A stretch of 64,000 nt of DNA from Leifsonia shinshuensis. GTDB taxonomy: Bacteria; Actinomycetota; Actinomycetes; Actinomycetales; Microbacteriaceae. How positions within the stretch are numbered: position 1 is the first letter of the stretch; every line of letters starts with the position of its first letter. The notes under the pieces were generated by a model that worked only from the letters and a program-made list of their open reading frames with translations, was not told the origin of the DNA and searched no databases. The stretch lies in the NCBI RefSeq assembly GCF_022606355.1, contig NZ_JAHHZQ010000005.1, forward strand, positions 248,001-312,000. Direction: 5' to 3'. A program made the position numbers and the translations under genes. Of the stretch, positions 39,974 through 49,792 are shown piece after piece.

Positions 39974-40453
39974 ATGGGAAGCACGACCGACGACCGCGCC
40001 GCCTTCTTCGACGGCTTGGCCGCCGAGTTCCTGCAGCACTACCGGACGGGGGCGCGGTTCGTCGCGGTCACCGGGGTGGCCGCAGCCGACCTCCCGGCGG
40101 CCGCCGACGCGTTCGCGGCTGCACTGCGGACGACGGGCCAGCCTGTCGAGCGCCTGCACGTCGCGGCCGGTCGCGGGGCCGACGAGCTGCGCGCGGAGGT
40201 GGTGGCCCCGTTCCGATCCCGTTCACCCGAGGGTGTGCTGGTCGTCGACGGCCCCGGCCTCCTCGGTGACGCGCTGCGCGGCTTCTGGAACTTCTCGGTG
40301 TGGACGGAGCACGATCCCGAGCGCGACGCGGACTGGTCGTTCGTCTCGACGGGCAGGAAGGACCCTCTGGGCGCGCCGCGCGAAGTGGCCTCCGTGCTCG
40401 TCGACGATGCCGACCCGGAACACCCGCGAAGGCTGTTCGCCGACTCCTGCTGA
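39974..40453 (+). CDS. Uridine-kinase-like protein lacking a clear P-loop
   Basis: A 159-residue soluble protein beginning GSTTDDRAAFFDGLAAEFLQHY. A Rossmann-like order of strands is visible (RFVAVTGVAAADL, QPVERLHVAAGRGADELRA, GVLVVDGPGLLGDALRGFW). It resembles small uridine/nucleoside-kinase-like actinobacterial proteins, but the Walker A consensus GxxxxGK(S/T) is absent (GVAAADLPAA instead), so it may not bind ATP normally. No operon partner. Confidence 0.55.
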   Translation: MGSTTDDRAAFFDGLAAEFLQHYRTGARFVAVTGVAAADLPAAADAFAAALRTTGQPVERLHVAAGRGADELRAEVVAPFRSRSPEGVLVVDGPGLLGDALRGFWNFSVWTEHDPERDADWSFVSTGRKDPLGAPREVASVLVDDADPEHPRRLFADSC

Positions 40454-40550
40454 TCCGCGTTCCCCGGCTCGTCGCGCCCGGGCGGTCGCGCGAGCCCGGC
40501 TAGAGTTGGCCGCTGGGGGACCACCGGTTCGAACGGATCGAGGACCTACC

Positions 40551-41135
40551 ATGCCACGCCAGGAGCGCGCAGAGCGCAGCCGTGCCGCCATTCTGGAGGC
40601 CGCGGCGGACGAGTTCGATCAGCACGGGTATGCCGGCGCGCGACTCGAGCGGATCGTCGAGCGCACCGGGTTGACCAAGGGAGCGGTGTACTTCCATTTC
40701 CGTTCGAAGCTCGACCTGGCCAAGGCATTGCTGGAGGAGAAGTACGGCAACTGGCCGCGGATCGTCGCCGAGATCGACAGCAGCGGACTCCGGGGTTTCG
40801 AGGCCGCCGCCGAACTCACCAGGCGGGTCGGTGCCGTCTTCGCCTCCGATGTGCGCGTGCGCGCGGCGATGGCCCTCTCGCAGACCGTCCTCCCGCCCGG
40901 GCCGGACGCCGACCCGTACGACCACTGGGTGGGCGTCGTCGAGCGTTACCTGGCGCAGGAGGACGGGCTCGCGAGCGACCTCGCGCCACGGGAGCTCGCG
41001 ATCGTCGCGGTCCAGGGGTTCTTCGGCGCGTACATGATCGCCGCCGAGCGCGGGCGCCTCGACGCGCTTCAGGCCGACATCGACCGCCTCTGGCGGGCCG
41101 TCGGCGCCGCGCATCTGGTGCCGAGGGGCACCTAA
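40551..41135 (+). CDS. TetR-family regulator
   Basis: A 194-residue repressor. The N-terminal HTH (ILEAAADEFDQHGYAGARL, then LTKGAVYFHFRSKLDLAKAL) matches the ScbR/ArpA-like branch of TetR, and the ligand domain lies beyond residue 60. Ligand and targets unknown; no gene next to it is an obvious target. It ends 71 bp before the LysR gene stop. Confidence 0.85.
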   Translation: MPRQERAERSRAAILEAAADEFDQHGYAGARLERIVERTGLTKGAVYFHFRSKLDLAKALLEEKYGNWPRIVAEIDSSGLRGFEAAAELTRRVGAVFASDVRVRAAMALSQTVLPPGPDADPYDHWVGVVERYLAQEDGLASDLAPRELAIVAVQGFFGAYMIAAERGRLDALQADIDRLWRAVGAAHLVPRGT

Positions 41136-41206
41136 GCGCCCCTATTCCGCGGTTTTAGGGGCCTTTGGGTGCCCTTCGGCACCGCGAAAGACGAGCAGAC
41201 GCACGC

Positions 41207-42079
41207 TCAGAGCGCGGTGAGCTCTTCCCGCACGAAGCGCGCGAACTGCTCGGCGGCCGCCGGCTGCGAGCGGAGCCGGTTGCGGGCGAGGCCGACGACG
41301 CGTTGGGCCTCGTCGGCGAGCGGCACGGCCACGATCCCCGGCTCGGCGGGGGTGTCCGGGATGAGCGCCACGCCGACGCCGTCGCGCACGAGAGCGCGCA
41401 GCGTCGAGAGCTCTGTCACCTCGATCACCGGCGCCATGACGACGCCGTGGGCGGCGAAGTAGGCATCCGCGATCGTCCGGAGGCCGGAACCCGGCCGCAG
41501 GGCGACCAGCTCGGCCTCGGCCAGATCGGCGAACGCCGCCTCGGTGCGCGTGGCCAGGGGATGGCCCTCCGGCACGCCGAGCACCAGGCGCTCGGCCGTC
41601 AACGGGACCCAGTCGATGTCGGGATCACGCGGGTCGGGGCTCAAGAACGCGAGATCCGCCGACCCCTCGCGCAGCGCGTCGAGCACCGTGTCGGCCGTGC
41701 CGCCGCGCAGCGCGAACCGGATGTCGGGGAACAGGCTGCGGTACTCGCTGACCACCCGCGGCAGCAGCCAGCTGCCGAACGACGACACATAGGCGAGCGA
41801 CACGATCCCGGCGGCGGGATCGCGCAGCGCGTCGATGCGTGCCCGGCCCGTTTCGAGCTCCGCCTCGGCCCGGAGCGCGTGGGCCAGCAGAATCTCACCG
41901 TAGCGGTTGAGCTCGAGATGTCCGCGACGCCGGTCGAACAGTTCGACCCCGGCCTCGGCCTCCAGGCGGGCGAGGGAGCGCGACAGCGTCGACTGCGACA
42001 CGCCGAGCGCCTCGGCCGCGAGGGCCAGGTGACCCTCCGCCGCCAGCGCCCGGAAGTGGGCGATCTCGTCGATCCGCAT
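41207..42079 (-). CDS. LysR-family regulator
   Basis: A 290-residue regulator with N-terminal HTH (HLALAAEALGVSQSTLSRSLA, dimer helix LEAEAGVELFDRR) and a periplasmic-binding-type effector domain from about residue 90. Its ATG at 42079 (MRIDEIAHFRAL) is the usual LysR start; an in-frame ATG sits three codons upstream. It is divergent from the VWA surface protein, with only 73 bp between, so that gene may be a target. Confidence 0.88.
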   Translation of the reverse strand: MRIDEIAHFRALAAEGHLALAAEALGVSQSTLSRSLARLEAEAGVELFDRRRGHLELNRYGEILLAHALRAEAELETGRARIDALRDPAAGIVSLAYVSSFGSWLLPRVVSEYRSLFPDIRFALRGGTADTVLDALREGSADLAFLSPDPRDPDIDWVPLTAERLVLGVPEGHPLATRTEAAFADLAEAELVALRPGSGLRTIADAYFAAHGVVMAPVIEVTELSTLRALVRDGVGVALIPDTPAEPGIVAVPLADEAQRVVGLARNRLRSQPAAAEQFARFVREELTAL

Positions 42080-42152
42080 GAAGACCATCATGGCGCAGCC
42101 GCGCGGCGGCCGGGACTTGCGCCCCGGCGCCGCGCGGGCGAGGGTGTTCGTC

Positions 42153-44228
42153 ATGGGGTACAAGGTGCGCATCACGTCCGTCGTCCTGGTCTGTGCCGTT
42201 TCTCTCGCGGCGGCGGTCGCGATGGCGGGTCCCGCGCAGGGCGCGGTGCCGGCACCGGGGCCGGACTCGGCGGTCGTCACGGTGAGCGTCGGAGGCGACA
42301 GGACCTCCGACACGACGGTCGCGGGTCTCGCCGGGGTCGAGCTCGGCCTGTTCGCCGCCCCGGACGACACGACTCCGCTGCTCACCTGCACCTCCGACGC
42401 CGACGGCGACTGCTCGTTCGTAGTCACGGGCGCCGTCCTCGGCACCGCGCCGTGGGTGAAGGAGATCGCCGCGCCCGCCGGCTGGTTCGCGAACGACACC
42501 CTGCGCACGGGGCCGGGGAGCGGGAGCGGCAGCGTCGCGAGCCCGTACCGGTTCCAGACCCCGACGCTGGTCGCGACGAACACCTACCGCTCCACCTCCG
42601 ACTTCATGAAGAGCAGCTCCAACTCCCTCCCGACCCGCTCGAACGGCGTCTGGCAGCAGTCGCGGGTCAATCCGCCGCTGCCAGCGAGCTGCGGGATGGA
42701 CGTCGCGCTCGTGCTCGACCTGTCCGCGTCGGTCGGGTCCAACCTCCCGACCCTGAAGAGCTCGGCCGATGCGTTCGCCGACGCGTTCGTGGGAACGCCC
42801 TCCCGGATGGCGGTGTACAGCTTCTCGGCCCAGTCGCCGAGCACGGAGGCGGCGACCGGCACCGTGGACACGAACCGGCCGGCGTTGCAGTCCGTGTCGA
42901 CACAGGCGGGCGCCGACGCGTTCAAGGCCGAGTACGCCTCGTGGGGCCTCGGCGCGGGGACGAACTGGGACGCGGCACTCCAGCGGGTCGCCGAGTCCGG
43001 CGTCCACTACGACGCGGTGGTCGTACTCACGGACGGCAACCCGACCCGCTGGGGCGGCACCACCCTGCACGGCGACGGGTCGAGCACGCACTTCACCGAC
43101 ACGGAGGCGGCGGTCTTCTCCTCGAATGTGATCAAGGCACAGGGAACGCGGGTCATCTCCTTCGGCGTCGGCAATGGTGTTTCCGGTATCAGCGGTCTCA
43201 ACCTCGCCGCGATCTCCGGTCAAGAGGCCTTCGACGCCGCCGCGGGAAACGTGGCCACGGCCGACTACTTCCAGATCCCCGACTTCTCGGGAGCCGGCGA
43301 CGAGCTCCGCAAGCTCGCACTCGCCAACTGCACGCCGTCCCTCACCGTGATCAAGCAGATCGTGCCGGGCACGACGATCGGAGAAGACATCACCGGCGCG
43401 ACGCCCGCCGGAGCGGGCTGGACGTTCGACGCGACGGCGCTCACACCCGGCGCGACCGTGACGCCGGCCACAGCGACGACGCAGGCCGACGGGACCGGCG
43501 GAGTCGCGTTCCGCGCAGAGCTCCCGACCGGCGCCACGGAGGCGCTGCTGGGCGTCGCCGAGACGCAGCAGCCCGGCTACTCCCTCGTGACCCAGGGCGG
43601 CGTCAACGCGGTCTGCACCGACCTCGCCGACGGGACGCGCCTGCCCGTGACGAACGACGGCGGCCTCGGCTTCCAGGTCGCGGTCGGTGCCGATCAGGCC
43701 GTCGGCTGCATGGTCTACAACCGCCGACTCGACCCGGCGACGGTGGAGGTCGACAAGACCTGGGTCGTCGACGGGGTGAGCTACACGAACGGCTCGCAGC
43801 CCGCGGGAATCTCCGCCGCGCTGCAGCTGTCGCCGGCCGGCGGTGGGTCGCCGGCCGCTCAATCCTTCGGCTCGGTCGTACCCGGCTACACCATCGGCGA
43901 CCCGATCTCGTTCACCGAGTCGACCTCGCTCGCCTCGGGTTGCACGCTCGTGAGCGCGCGGGTCACCGAGGCCGACGGCGCAACGGTGGACTCCGCGTTG
44001 CCGTACGCGCCGACACTGACGGCCGCCGCCTCCCACTACACCGTCACCAATGTGGTCACCTGTCCGGCGCCGCCCGTGACACCGCCCGGTGATTCGTCCT
44101 CCACCGCGAGTACGGAGCTGCTGTCCGACACCGGTTCTGACACCGGCTGGACGCCCTTCGTCGCGTTGGCCGCATTCGTGCTCGTCGGAGCAGGCATCAC
44201 CCTCCGGATGACCCGCGTTCGAGGCTAG
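42153..44228 (+). CDS. Secreted von Willebrand A-domain surface protein with atypical sorting signal
   Basis: A 691-residue exported protein. Signal peptide 1-35. A SpaA/prealbumin-like segment (LAGVELGLFAAPDD) lies near residue 60. The VWA domain (about 185-400) carries the metal-ion site DLSASVGS. Two further SpaA-like repeats follow (SLTVIKQIVPGTTIGEDITG, then VEVDKTWVVDG). The C-terminus has LLSDTGSDTGW, a hydrophobic helix and RVRG: the layout of a sortase signal, but with LSDTG instead of LPxTG. The shape is that of a pilus-tip or adhesin protein. No sortase gene is within the window. Confidence 0.8.
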   Translation: MGYKVRITSVVLVCAVSLAAAVAMAGPAQGAVPAPGPDSAVVTVSVGGDRTSDTTVAGLAGVELGLFAAPDDTTPLLTCTSDADGDCSFVVTGAVLGTAPWVKEIAAPAGWFANDTLRTGPGSGSGSVASPYRFQTPTLVATNTYRSTSDFMKSSSNSLPTRSNGVWQQSRVNPPLPASCGMDVALVLDLSASVGSNLPTLKSSADAFADAFVGTPSRMAVYSFSAQSPSTEAATGTVDTNRPALQSVSTQAGADAFKAEYASWGLGAGTNWDAALQRVAESGVHYDAVVVLTDGNPTRWGGTTLHGDGSSTHFTDTEAAVFSSNVIKAQGTRVISFGVGNGVSGISGLNLAAISGQEAFDAAAGNVATADYFQIPDFSGAGDELRKLALANCTPSLTVIKQIVPGTTIGEDITGATPAGAGWTFDATALTPGATVTPATATTQADGTGGVAFRAELPTGATEALLGVAETQQPGYSLVTQGGVNAVCTDLADGTRLPVTNDGGLGFQVAVGADQAVGCMVYNRRLDPATVEVDKTWVVDGVSYTNGSQPAGISAALQLSPAGGGSPAAQSFGSVVPGYTIGDPISFTESTSLASGCTLVSARVTEADGATVDSALPYAPTLTAAASHYTVTNVVTCPAPPVTPPGDSSSTASTELLSDTGSDTGWTPFVALAAFVLVGAGITLRMTRVRG

Positions 44229-44234
44229 GGAACG

Positions 44235-44281
44235 GGGTCTGCTCAAATGAGCGGTCTACCCCTGTACGAGTTTTCTGTACG
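44235..44281 (+). promoter_or_regulatory. Hairpin and repeated CTGTACG motif before the nuclease gene
   Basis: A hairpin with core GCTCAAATGAGC and outer GGGGT/ACCCC arms (44235-44262) could end transcription of the VWA gene. It is followed by CTGTACG twice (44262-44268 and 44275-44281) and then GTTCACTCAC. Direct repeats near a secreted nuclease/nucleotidase gene suggest phosphate control, but the match to a PhoP box is weak. Confidence 0.3.
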
Positions 44282-44369
44282 TTCACTCACGAGACAGCGT
44301 GCGGTTCTCCTCGATTCCTAAGGTTGCGGCGGACTCGCACGAGTTCCCCCCTTCCGACCGAGGAGAGAG

Positions 44370-47300
44370 ATGTCAATGAGACTGCGCACACTGCTGCGCG
44401 CCGCCACCGCTGTGGCAGTCGGAGCCGGACTCGCCGCCGGCTCCCTCGTCGCGAGCCCCGCGTTCGCGAGCACGGACGGCACCGGTGTCGTCATCAACGA
44501 GGCCTACCTGTCCGGCGGCAGCGCCGGAGCCGCGTACACCAACAAGTTCGTCGAGCTCTACAACCCGGGCGACCAGGCGGTCGCACTCTCCGGATGGAGC
44601 CTCCAGTACCGCCCGGCCACGGGCACGGGCGCCGCGAGCGGCGTCGTGCCGCTGAGCGGCAGCATCGCCGCCAAGGGCTTCTACCTCGTCGCCGGCGCCT
44701 CCAATGGCACCAACGGCGCCGCCCTGCCCACCCCCGACGCTGCCAGCAACGCCCTCAACCCGAGCGGCACCACCGGCACGCTCATCCTCGCGAAGTCGGC
44801 CACCGCGCTGACCCTGCCGACCGGTTCGGTGACGGGCAACGCGAGCGTCGCGGACCTCGTCGGCTACGGCACCTCGAACACGTTCGAGGGCAGCAAGCCG
44901 GCCACGGCGCCCTCCGGCAACACCGACGTCAAGTCGCTGAACCGCACGGCGTTCACGGACACGGACGACAACAGCGCCGACATCACGCTCAGCGCCACCA
45001 TCACGCCGCAGAACACGTCATCGCCCGCCGATCCCGGCAACCCGGGCGGCGGAGGCGGCACCGACCCCGGCACAGGGACCGACCCCGGTCCGCCCGGCAC
45101 GGTGACGATCGCCGAGATCCAGGGCGCCGGTGACACGAGCCCGAAGGCGGGACAGACGGTGAGCACCGTCGGCGTCGTCACCGCGGCCTACCCGACCGGA
45201 GGCTTCAACGGCTTCTACCTGCAGACCCCGGGCACCGGCGGCGCGATCGACCTCGCGACGCACACGGCGTCCGACGCGATCTTCGCGTTCGGCTCCTCCT
45301 TCGCCTCCAGCGTCGCCGTCGGCGATTACGTGAAGGTGACCGGCGCGGTGAGCGAGTTCAACGGCCTCACCGAGATCACTCCGACGAAGGTCGACAAGCT
45401 CGACGCGAGCACCGTCACCGCTCCCGTTGCCGCGACTGTGGCCCTCCCGGCCACCGACGCGCAGCGCGAGAGCCTCGAGGGCATGCTGATCGCACCGCAG
45501 GGCGCGTTCACCGTCACCGACGTCTACTCGGCCAACCAGTACGGCGAGATCGGCCTGGCGGCGGGCGACAAGCCGCTCGTGCAGGCGACCGAGACCGCCC
45601 GCCCCGGCACTGCGGAGTACGCCGCGGCCGTCGCGGGCAACAAGGCCCGCTCGGTCACCCTCGACGACGGCGCCTCGACCAACTTCCTCAGCGCGGCCAA
45701 CAAGTCGAAGCCGCTGCCGTACCTGTCGCTGACCAGCCCGGTCCGCGTCGGCGCCCCGGTCACGTTCACCAAGCCGGTCATCCTCGACTACCGCAACGAC
45801 GCCTGGAAGTTCCAGCCGACAGCCGAGCTCACGCCGGCCGTCGCCGCGACCGTCCAGCCCGTCACGTTCGGCAACACCCGCACCGCGGCTCCGGCCAACG
45901 TGGGAGGCGACCTGCGCCTGGCGACCTTCAACGTGCTGAACTACTTCCCGACGACCGGCGACCAGCTCACGGGCTGCACGTTCTACACCGACCGCGACGG
46001 CAACAAGATCACGGTCAACTCCGGCTGCGACGCCCGCGGCGCCGCAGACGCCACCAACCTGAAGCGCCAGCAGGACAAGATCGTCGCCGCGATCAACGCC
46101 CTCACCGCCGACGTCGTCTCCCTCGAGGAGATCGAGAACTCGAAGCGCTTCGGCCTCGACAGGGATGACGCGCTGAAGACCCTGGTCGCCGCGCTGAACA
46201 CCGTGGCCGGCAGCGAGGTCTGGGCCTTCGTGCCCTCGCCCGCGACCGTGCCGTCCAGCGAGGACGTCATCCGGACCGCGTTCATCTACAAGAAGGCGGT
46301 CGCCGCCCCGGTCGGCGCGTCGAAGATCCTCGACGACGCGGCCTTCGCGAACGCCCGCCAGCCGCTCGCCCAGGCCTTCAAGAAGGTCGGAGCGCAGGAC
46401 TCGTCCGCCTTCATCGCCATCGTGAACCACTTCAAGTCGAAGGGCTCGGGAACGGGTGCCGACGCCGACCAGGGCGACGGGCAGGGCGCGTCGAACGCCT
46501 CCCGGGTCAAGCAGGCCAACGCCCTCGTCGCGTTCGCGAACGAGCGCAAGACCGCGCTCGGCTCCGACAAGGTACTGCTGATCGGCGACTTCAACGCCTA
46601 CCTCAACGAGGACCCGATCAAGGTCCTCACCGACGCCGGTTACATCGACCAGGTCAGCACCCGCACCACGAAGGCGACCTACTCCTTCGGCGGCACCGTC
46701 GGCTCGCTCGACCACGTGCTCGCCTCTCCGGCGGCCGACGCGGCGATCACCGGCGCGGACGTCTGGAACATCAACTCCGTGGAGTCGGTGGCCCTGGAGT
46801 ACAGCCGTTACAACTACAACGTCACCAACTTCTACGAGGCGGGCCCCTACCGCTCCAGCGACCACGACCCGGTCATCATCGGCCTGGGCCTGAAGGCCGC
46901 ACCGGTGACGCTCAACCTGCTGAACATCAACGACTTCCACGGTCGGATCGACAGCAACACCGTGAAGTTCGCGGGCACCGTCGAGAAGCTGCGCGCCGAC
47001 GGCGGGGAGGGCAACACGCTCTTCCTCTCCGACGGCGACAACATCGGCGCCTCCCTGTTCGCCTCGGCGTCCGCCGGCGACGTCCCCACCCTGGACGTGC
47101 TGGGCGCCCTCGACCTGAAGACGAGCGCCGCGGGCAACCACGAGTTCGACAAGGGCTTCGCAGACCTGACCGGCCGCGTGAAGGACGCCTCGGCGTTCAG
47201 CTACCTCGGTGCGAACGTCTACCAGAAGGGCACCAAGACGCCGGCGCTGCCGGAGTACTCGGTGTTCACGGTGGACGGCCTCCGCGTCGGCGTCATCGGC

Positions 47301-49163
47301 GCCGTCACACAGGAGACCCCGACCCTGGTCTCGCCCGGCGGCATCTCGACGCTGGACTTCGGCGACCCGGTGGAGGCGGTCAACCGCGTCGCGGCCCAGC
47401 TGACCGACGGCGACCCGTCCAACGGCGAGGCAGACGTGCTGGTGGCGGAGTACCACGAGGGCGCAGGCTTCGGCACGCCCGACGGTGCGACCCTCGACCA
47501 GGAGGTCGCCGCCGGCGGAGCGTTCGCCGACATCGTCACCAAGACGAGCGCGAAGGTCTCCGCGATCTTCACCGGCCACACGCACAAGCTGTACAGCTGG
47601 GACGGGCCCGTCCCGGGTGTCGCCGGCAAGACGCGCCCGATCGTCCAGACCGGCAGCTACGGCGAGAACATCGGCCAGGTGAAGCTGACCGTCGACCCGG
47701 ACACCGACACGGTGACCTCGTACGCTGCGCGGAACGTGGCGCGCACCACGGACAGCGACGCCAGCCTCGTGGCCGCGTACCCGCGGGTGGCGAAGGTCAA
47801 GTCGATCGTCGACAAGGCGCTCGCCGACGCGGCGGTCATCGGCAACCAGAAGGTCGGCTCGGTCACCTCCGACATCACGACGGCGTACCTCAGCGGCGTG
47901 CGTGACGACCGGATGAGCGAGTCCACCCTCGGCAACCTGGTCGCCGACTCCCTCCTGTCGACGCTGTCGCCTGCCCAGCTGGGCGGCGCCGAGATCGGCG
48001 TGGTGAACCCGGGCGGACTCCGGGCGGAGCTGCTCTACGGCACCGACGGATCCGTCACCTACGCACAGGCGAACGCCGTGCTGCCGTTCGTGAACAACCT
48101 GTGGACGACCTCCCTCACCGGAGCACAGTTCAAGCAGGCGCTCGAGCAGCAGTGGCAGCGCAACGCCGACGGCAGCGTGCCGAGCCGGCCGTTCCTCAAC
48201 CTGGGCCTGTCGAAGAACGTCAGCTACACCTACGACGCCACCCGACCGGAGGGCGACCGCATCACGAGCATCATCGTGAACGGCGCACCGATCGACCCGG
48301 CCAAGTCGTACCGGGTCGGCACGTTCTCCTTCCTCGCGCAGGGCGGCGACAACTTCCGGGCGTTCGCGGCCGGAACCGACACCCGCGACTCCGGTCTCAT
48401 CGACCGGGACGCCTGGATTGGCTACATCACCGCCCACAGCCCGCTGTCGCCGAGCTTCGCCCGCCGCGGGGTGTCCGTCACGGACGTCCCCACGACGACG
48501 CTGCAGCGCGGTCAGCAGGTGAGCTTCGGAGTCCAGAAGCTCAACCTGACCAGCCTCGGCAGCCCGGCGAACACCTCGCTCGAGCTGAGCTGGGGCGGCT
48601 CTGCCGTCATCGGCACCGTGCCGGTGGATGTGTCGGGCAACGCGACGGTGACCTTCACGGTCCCCGCGAGCGCTGCGGGCGCGAGCACCCTGGTGCTCAC
48701 GGCCAAGGAGTCCGGGACGACGGTGCGCGTCCCGCTCACCGTGGCCGACGCCCCGACCGATGGCAAGCCGACCAGCGACCCGAAGGCCGCAGCAGAGTCC
48801 AAGCTGACCAAGGCCCTGAACGGCAAGGTCTCGTTCAAGGACAAGGCCTATCACGCGGGCGATCCGATCGACGTCACGGTCGGCAAGGCGCGCGCCGGTC
48901 AGTGGGTGTCGGTGTGGGTCTACTCGCAGCCGGTGAGCGTCGGCGGAGGCTGGGTGAAGGTGCCGGCCGACGGCATCCTGCACCTGACCCTCCCGAAGCC
49001 GCTCGCCAAGGGCGACCACAAGCTGTCCGTGCAGGACAGCAGCAACACGGTGATCGGCTGGGACGACCTGAAGGTATCCAACGGCAATGCGGTCGGTCAC
49101 TGGATCTGGACGCTGATCTGGAACTGGCTCACCGGCTGGCTCTGGGGCTGGCAGCAGCAGTGA
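44370..49163 (+). CDS. Giant secreted ExeM/NucH-type nuclease fused to a 5'-nucleotidase
   Basis: A 1597-residue extracellular protein. Signal peptide about 1-35 (AFAS). A lamin-tail-like domain (residues 38-190, NEAYLSGGSAG) and a Gly/Pro linker near 220-240 come first. An OB-like module and endonuclease/exonuclease/phosphatase domain follow (LATFNVLNYFP, SLEEIENS, IGDFNAYLNED, SSDHDPV). Then come metallophosphatase (NINDFHGRID, SDGDNIG, GNHEFD, GHTHKLY), 5'-nucleotidase C (GGLRAELLYG, FLAQGGDNF), Ig-like repeats and a Trp-rich end (HWIWTLIWNWLTGWLWGW). Together it can digest DNA and remove phosphate from nucleotides outside the cell. ATG at 44370 follows AGGAGAG; ATG at 44376 is equally possible. 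Confidence 0.92.
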   Translation: MSMRLRTLLRAATAVAVGAGLAAGSLVASPAFASTDGTGVVINEAYLSGGSAGAAYTNKFVELYNPGDQAVALSGWSLQYRPATGTGAASGVVPLSGSIAAKGFYLVAGASNGTNGAALPTPDAASNALNPSGTTGTLILAKSATALTLPTGSVTGNASVADLVGYGTSNTFEGSKPATAPSGNTDVKSLNRTAFTDTDDNSADITLSATITPQNTSSPADPGNPGGGGGTDPGTGTDPGPPGTVTIAEIQGAGDTSPKAGQTVSTVGVVTAAYPTGGFNGFYLQTPGTGGAIDLATHTASDAIFAFGSSFASSVAVGDYVKVTGAVSEFNGLTEITPTKVDKLDASTVTAPVAATVALPATDAQRESLEGMLIAPQGAFTVTDVYSANQYGEIGLAAGDKPLVQATETARPGTAEYAAAVAGNKARSVTLDDGASTNFLSAANKSKPLPYLSLTSPVRVGAPVTFTKPVILDYRNDAWKFQPTAELTPAVAATVQPVTFGNTRTAAPANVGGDLRLATFNVLNYFPTTGDQLTGCTFYTDRDGNKITVNSGCDARGAADATNLKRQQDKIVAAINALTADVVSLEEIENSKRFGLDRDDALKTLVAALNTVAGSEVWAFVPSPATVPSSEDVIRTAFIYKKAVAAPVGASKILDDAAFANARQPLAQAFKKVGAQDSSAFIAIVNHFKSKGSGTGADADQGDGQGASNASRVKQANALVAFANERKTALGSDKVLLIGDFNAYLNEDPIKVLTDAGYIDQVSTRTTKATYSFGGTVGSLDHVLASPAADAAITGADVWNINSVESVALEYSRYNYNVTNFYEAGPYRSSDHDPVIIGLGLKAAPVTLNLLNINDFHGRIDSNTVKFAGTVEKLRADGGEGNTLFLSDGDNIGASLFASASAGDVPTLDVLGALDLKTSAAGNHEFDKGFADLTGRVKDASAFSYLGANVYQKGTKTPALPEYSVFTVDGLRVGVIGAVTQETPTLVSPGGISTLDFGDPVEAVNRVAAQLTDGDPSNGEADVLVAEYHEGAGFGTPDGATLDQEVAAGGAFADIVTKTSAKVSAIFTGHTHKLYSWDGPVPGVAGKTRPIVQTGSYGENIGQVKLTVDPDTDTVTSYAARNVARTTDSDASLVAAYPRVAKVKSIVDKALADAAVIGNQKVGSVTSDITTAYLSGVRDDRMSESTLGNLVADSLLSTLSPAQLGGAEIGVVNPGGLRAELLYGTDGSVTYAQANAVLPFVNNLWTTSLTGAQFKQALEQQWQRNADGSVPSRPFLNLGLSKNVSYTYDATRPEGDRITSIIVNGAPIDPAKSYRVGTFSFLAQGGDNFRAFAAGTDTRDSGLIDRDAWIGYITAHSPLSPSFARRGVSVTDVPTTTLQRGQQVSFGVQKLNLTSLGSPANTSLELSWGGSAVIGTVPVDVSGNATVTFTVPASAAGASTLVLTAKESGTTVRVPLTVADAPTDGKPTSDPKAAAESKLTKALNGKVSFKDKAYHAGDPIDVTVGKARAGQWVSVWVYSQPVSVGGGWVKVPADGILHLTLPKPLAKGDHKLSVQDSSNTVIGWDDLKVSNGNAVGHWIWTLIWNWLTGWLWGWQQQ

Positions 49164-49283
49164 CGACATCCAGTCGCTGAACACGACGGCCGTCGGGCGC
49201 CTCGCGCGTCCGGCGGCTGCCGTGCTGTGCGGGATCGATGCCGTGCTGCGTTCGTGTGCGGCCGGGAGCGGTACCGTGGCCGC

Positions 49284-49772
49284 ATGGCCGAGAACGACTG
49301 GAAGCGGATGCTCGCCGCGCTTGCCAACCCCGAGACCCGTGCCGCGTTCGCGCGGGTGACGCTGGGGCTGCCGACCGAGGGAGGGGCACGCGGGGAGCGC
49401 GCGCTCGCGGCGCTCGCCGCGGCCGGGCTCGTGACCTCGTCCGAGAGCGGGTCGGTCGTGTCCGAGGCGAGCATCCGGGCGGCGCTCGCCGCGGGAGGCC
49501 GTACCCGCCCGACCGGCGTGCAGCGCTTCCTCGACGCCGACGGGCGCATCGATCGGTACCCGTCGGCACAGTCCGATCGGGAGGAGCTGCTGCGCTGGGT
49601 GGCCGACCGCGCCCTGACCCCGGGCGAGGTGGTGGGCGAGCGGGAGGTCACCGAACGTCTGGCGCGCTTCAGCGGTGACCCTGCGGCGCTGCGCCGCTAC
49701 CTGGTCGACGCCGGCCTCCTGGAGCGGACCCCTTCGGGCTCCGAGTACGCGCGCGCCGAGACCACTCCCTGA
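49284..49772 (+). CDS. DUF2087-domain protein
   Basis: A 162-residue protein. The N-terminal half is winged-helix-like (ANPETRAAFARVTLGL, ALAALAAAGLV). The C-terminal DUF2087 part has RFLDADGRIDRYPSAQSDR and DPAALRRYLVDAGLLERTPSG. DUF2087 is often attached to ArsR or GNAT domains and is thought to be DNA-binding. No partner gene. Its end is followed by the phased palindrome array. Confidence 0.75.
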   Translation: MAENDWKRMLAALANPETRAAFARVTLGLPTEGGARGERALAALAAAGLVTSSESGSVVSEASIRAALAAGGRTRPTGVQRFLDADGRIDRYPSAQSDREELLRWVADRALTPGEVVGEREVTERLARFSGDPAALRRYLVDAGLLERTPSGSEYARAETTP

Positions 49773-49792
49773 CGCGCCGGCCACGCCACGAC

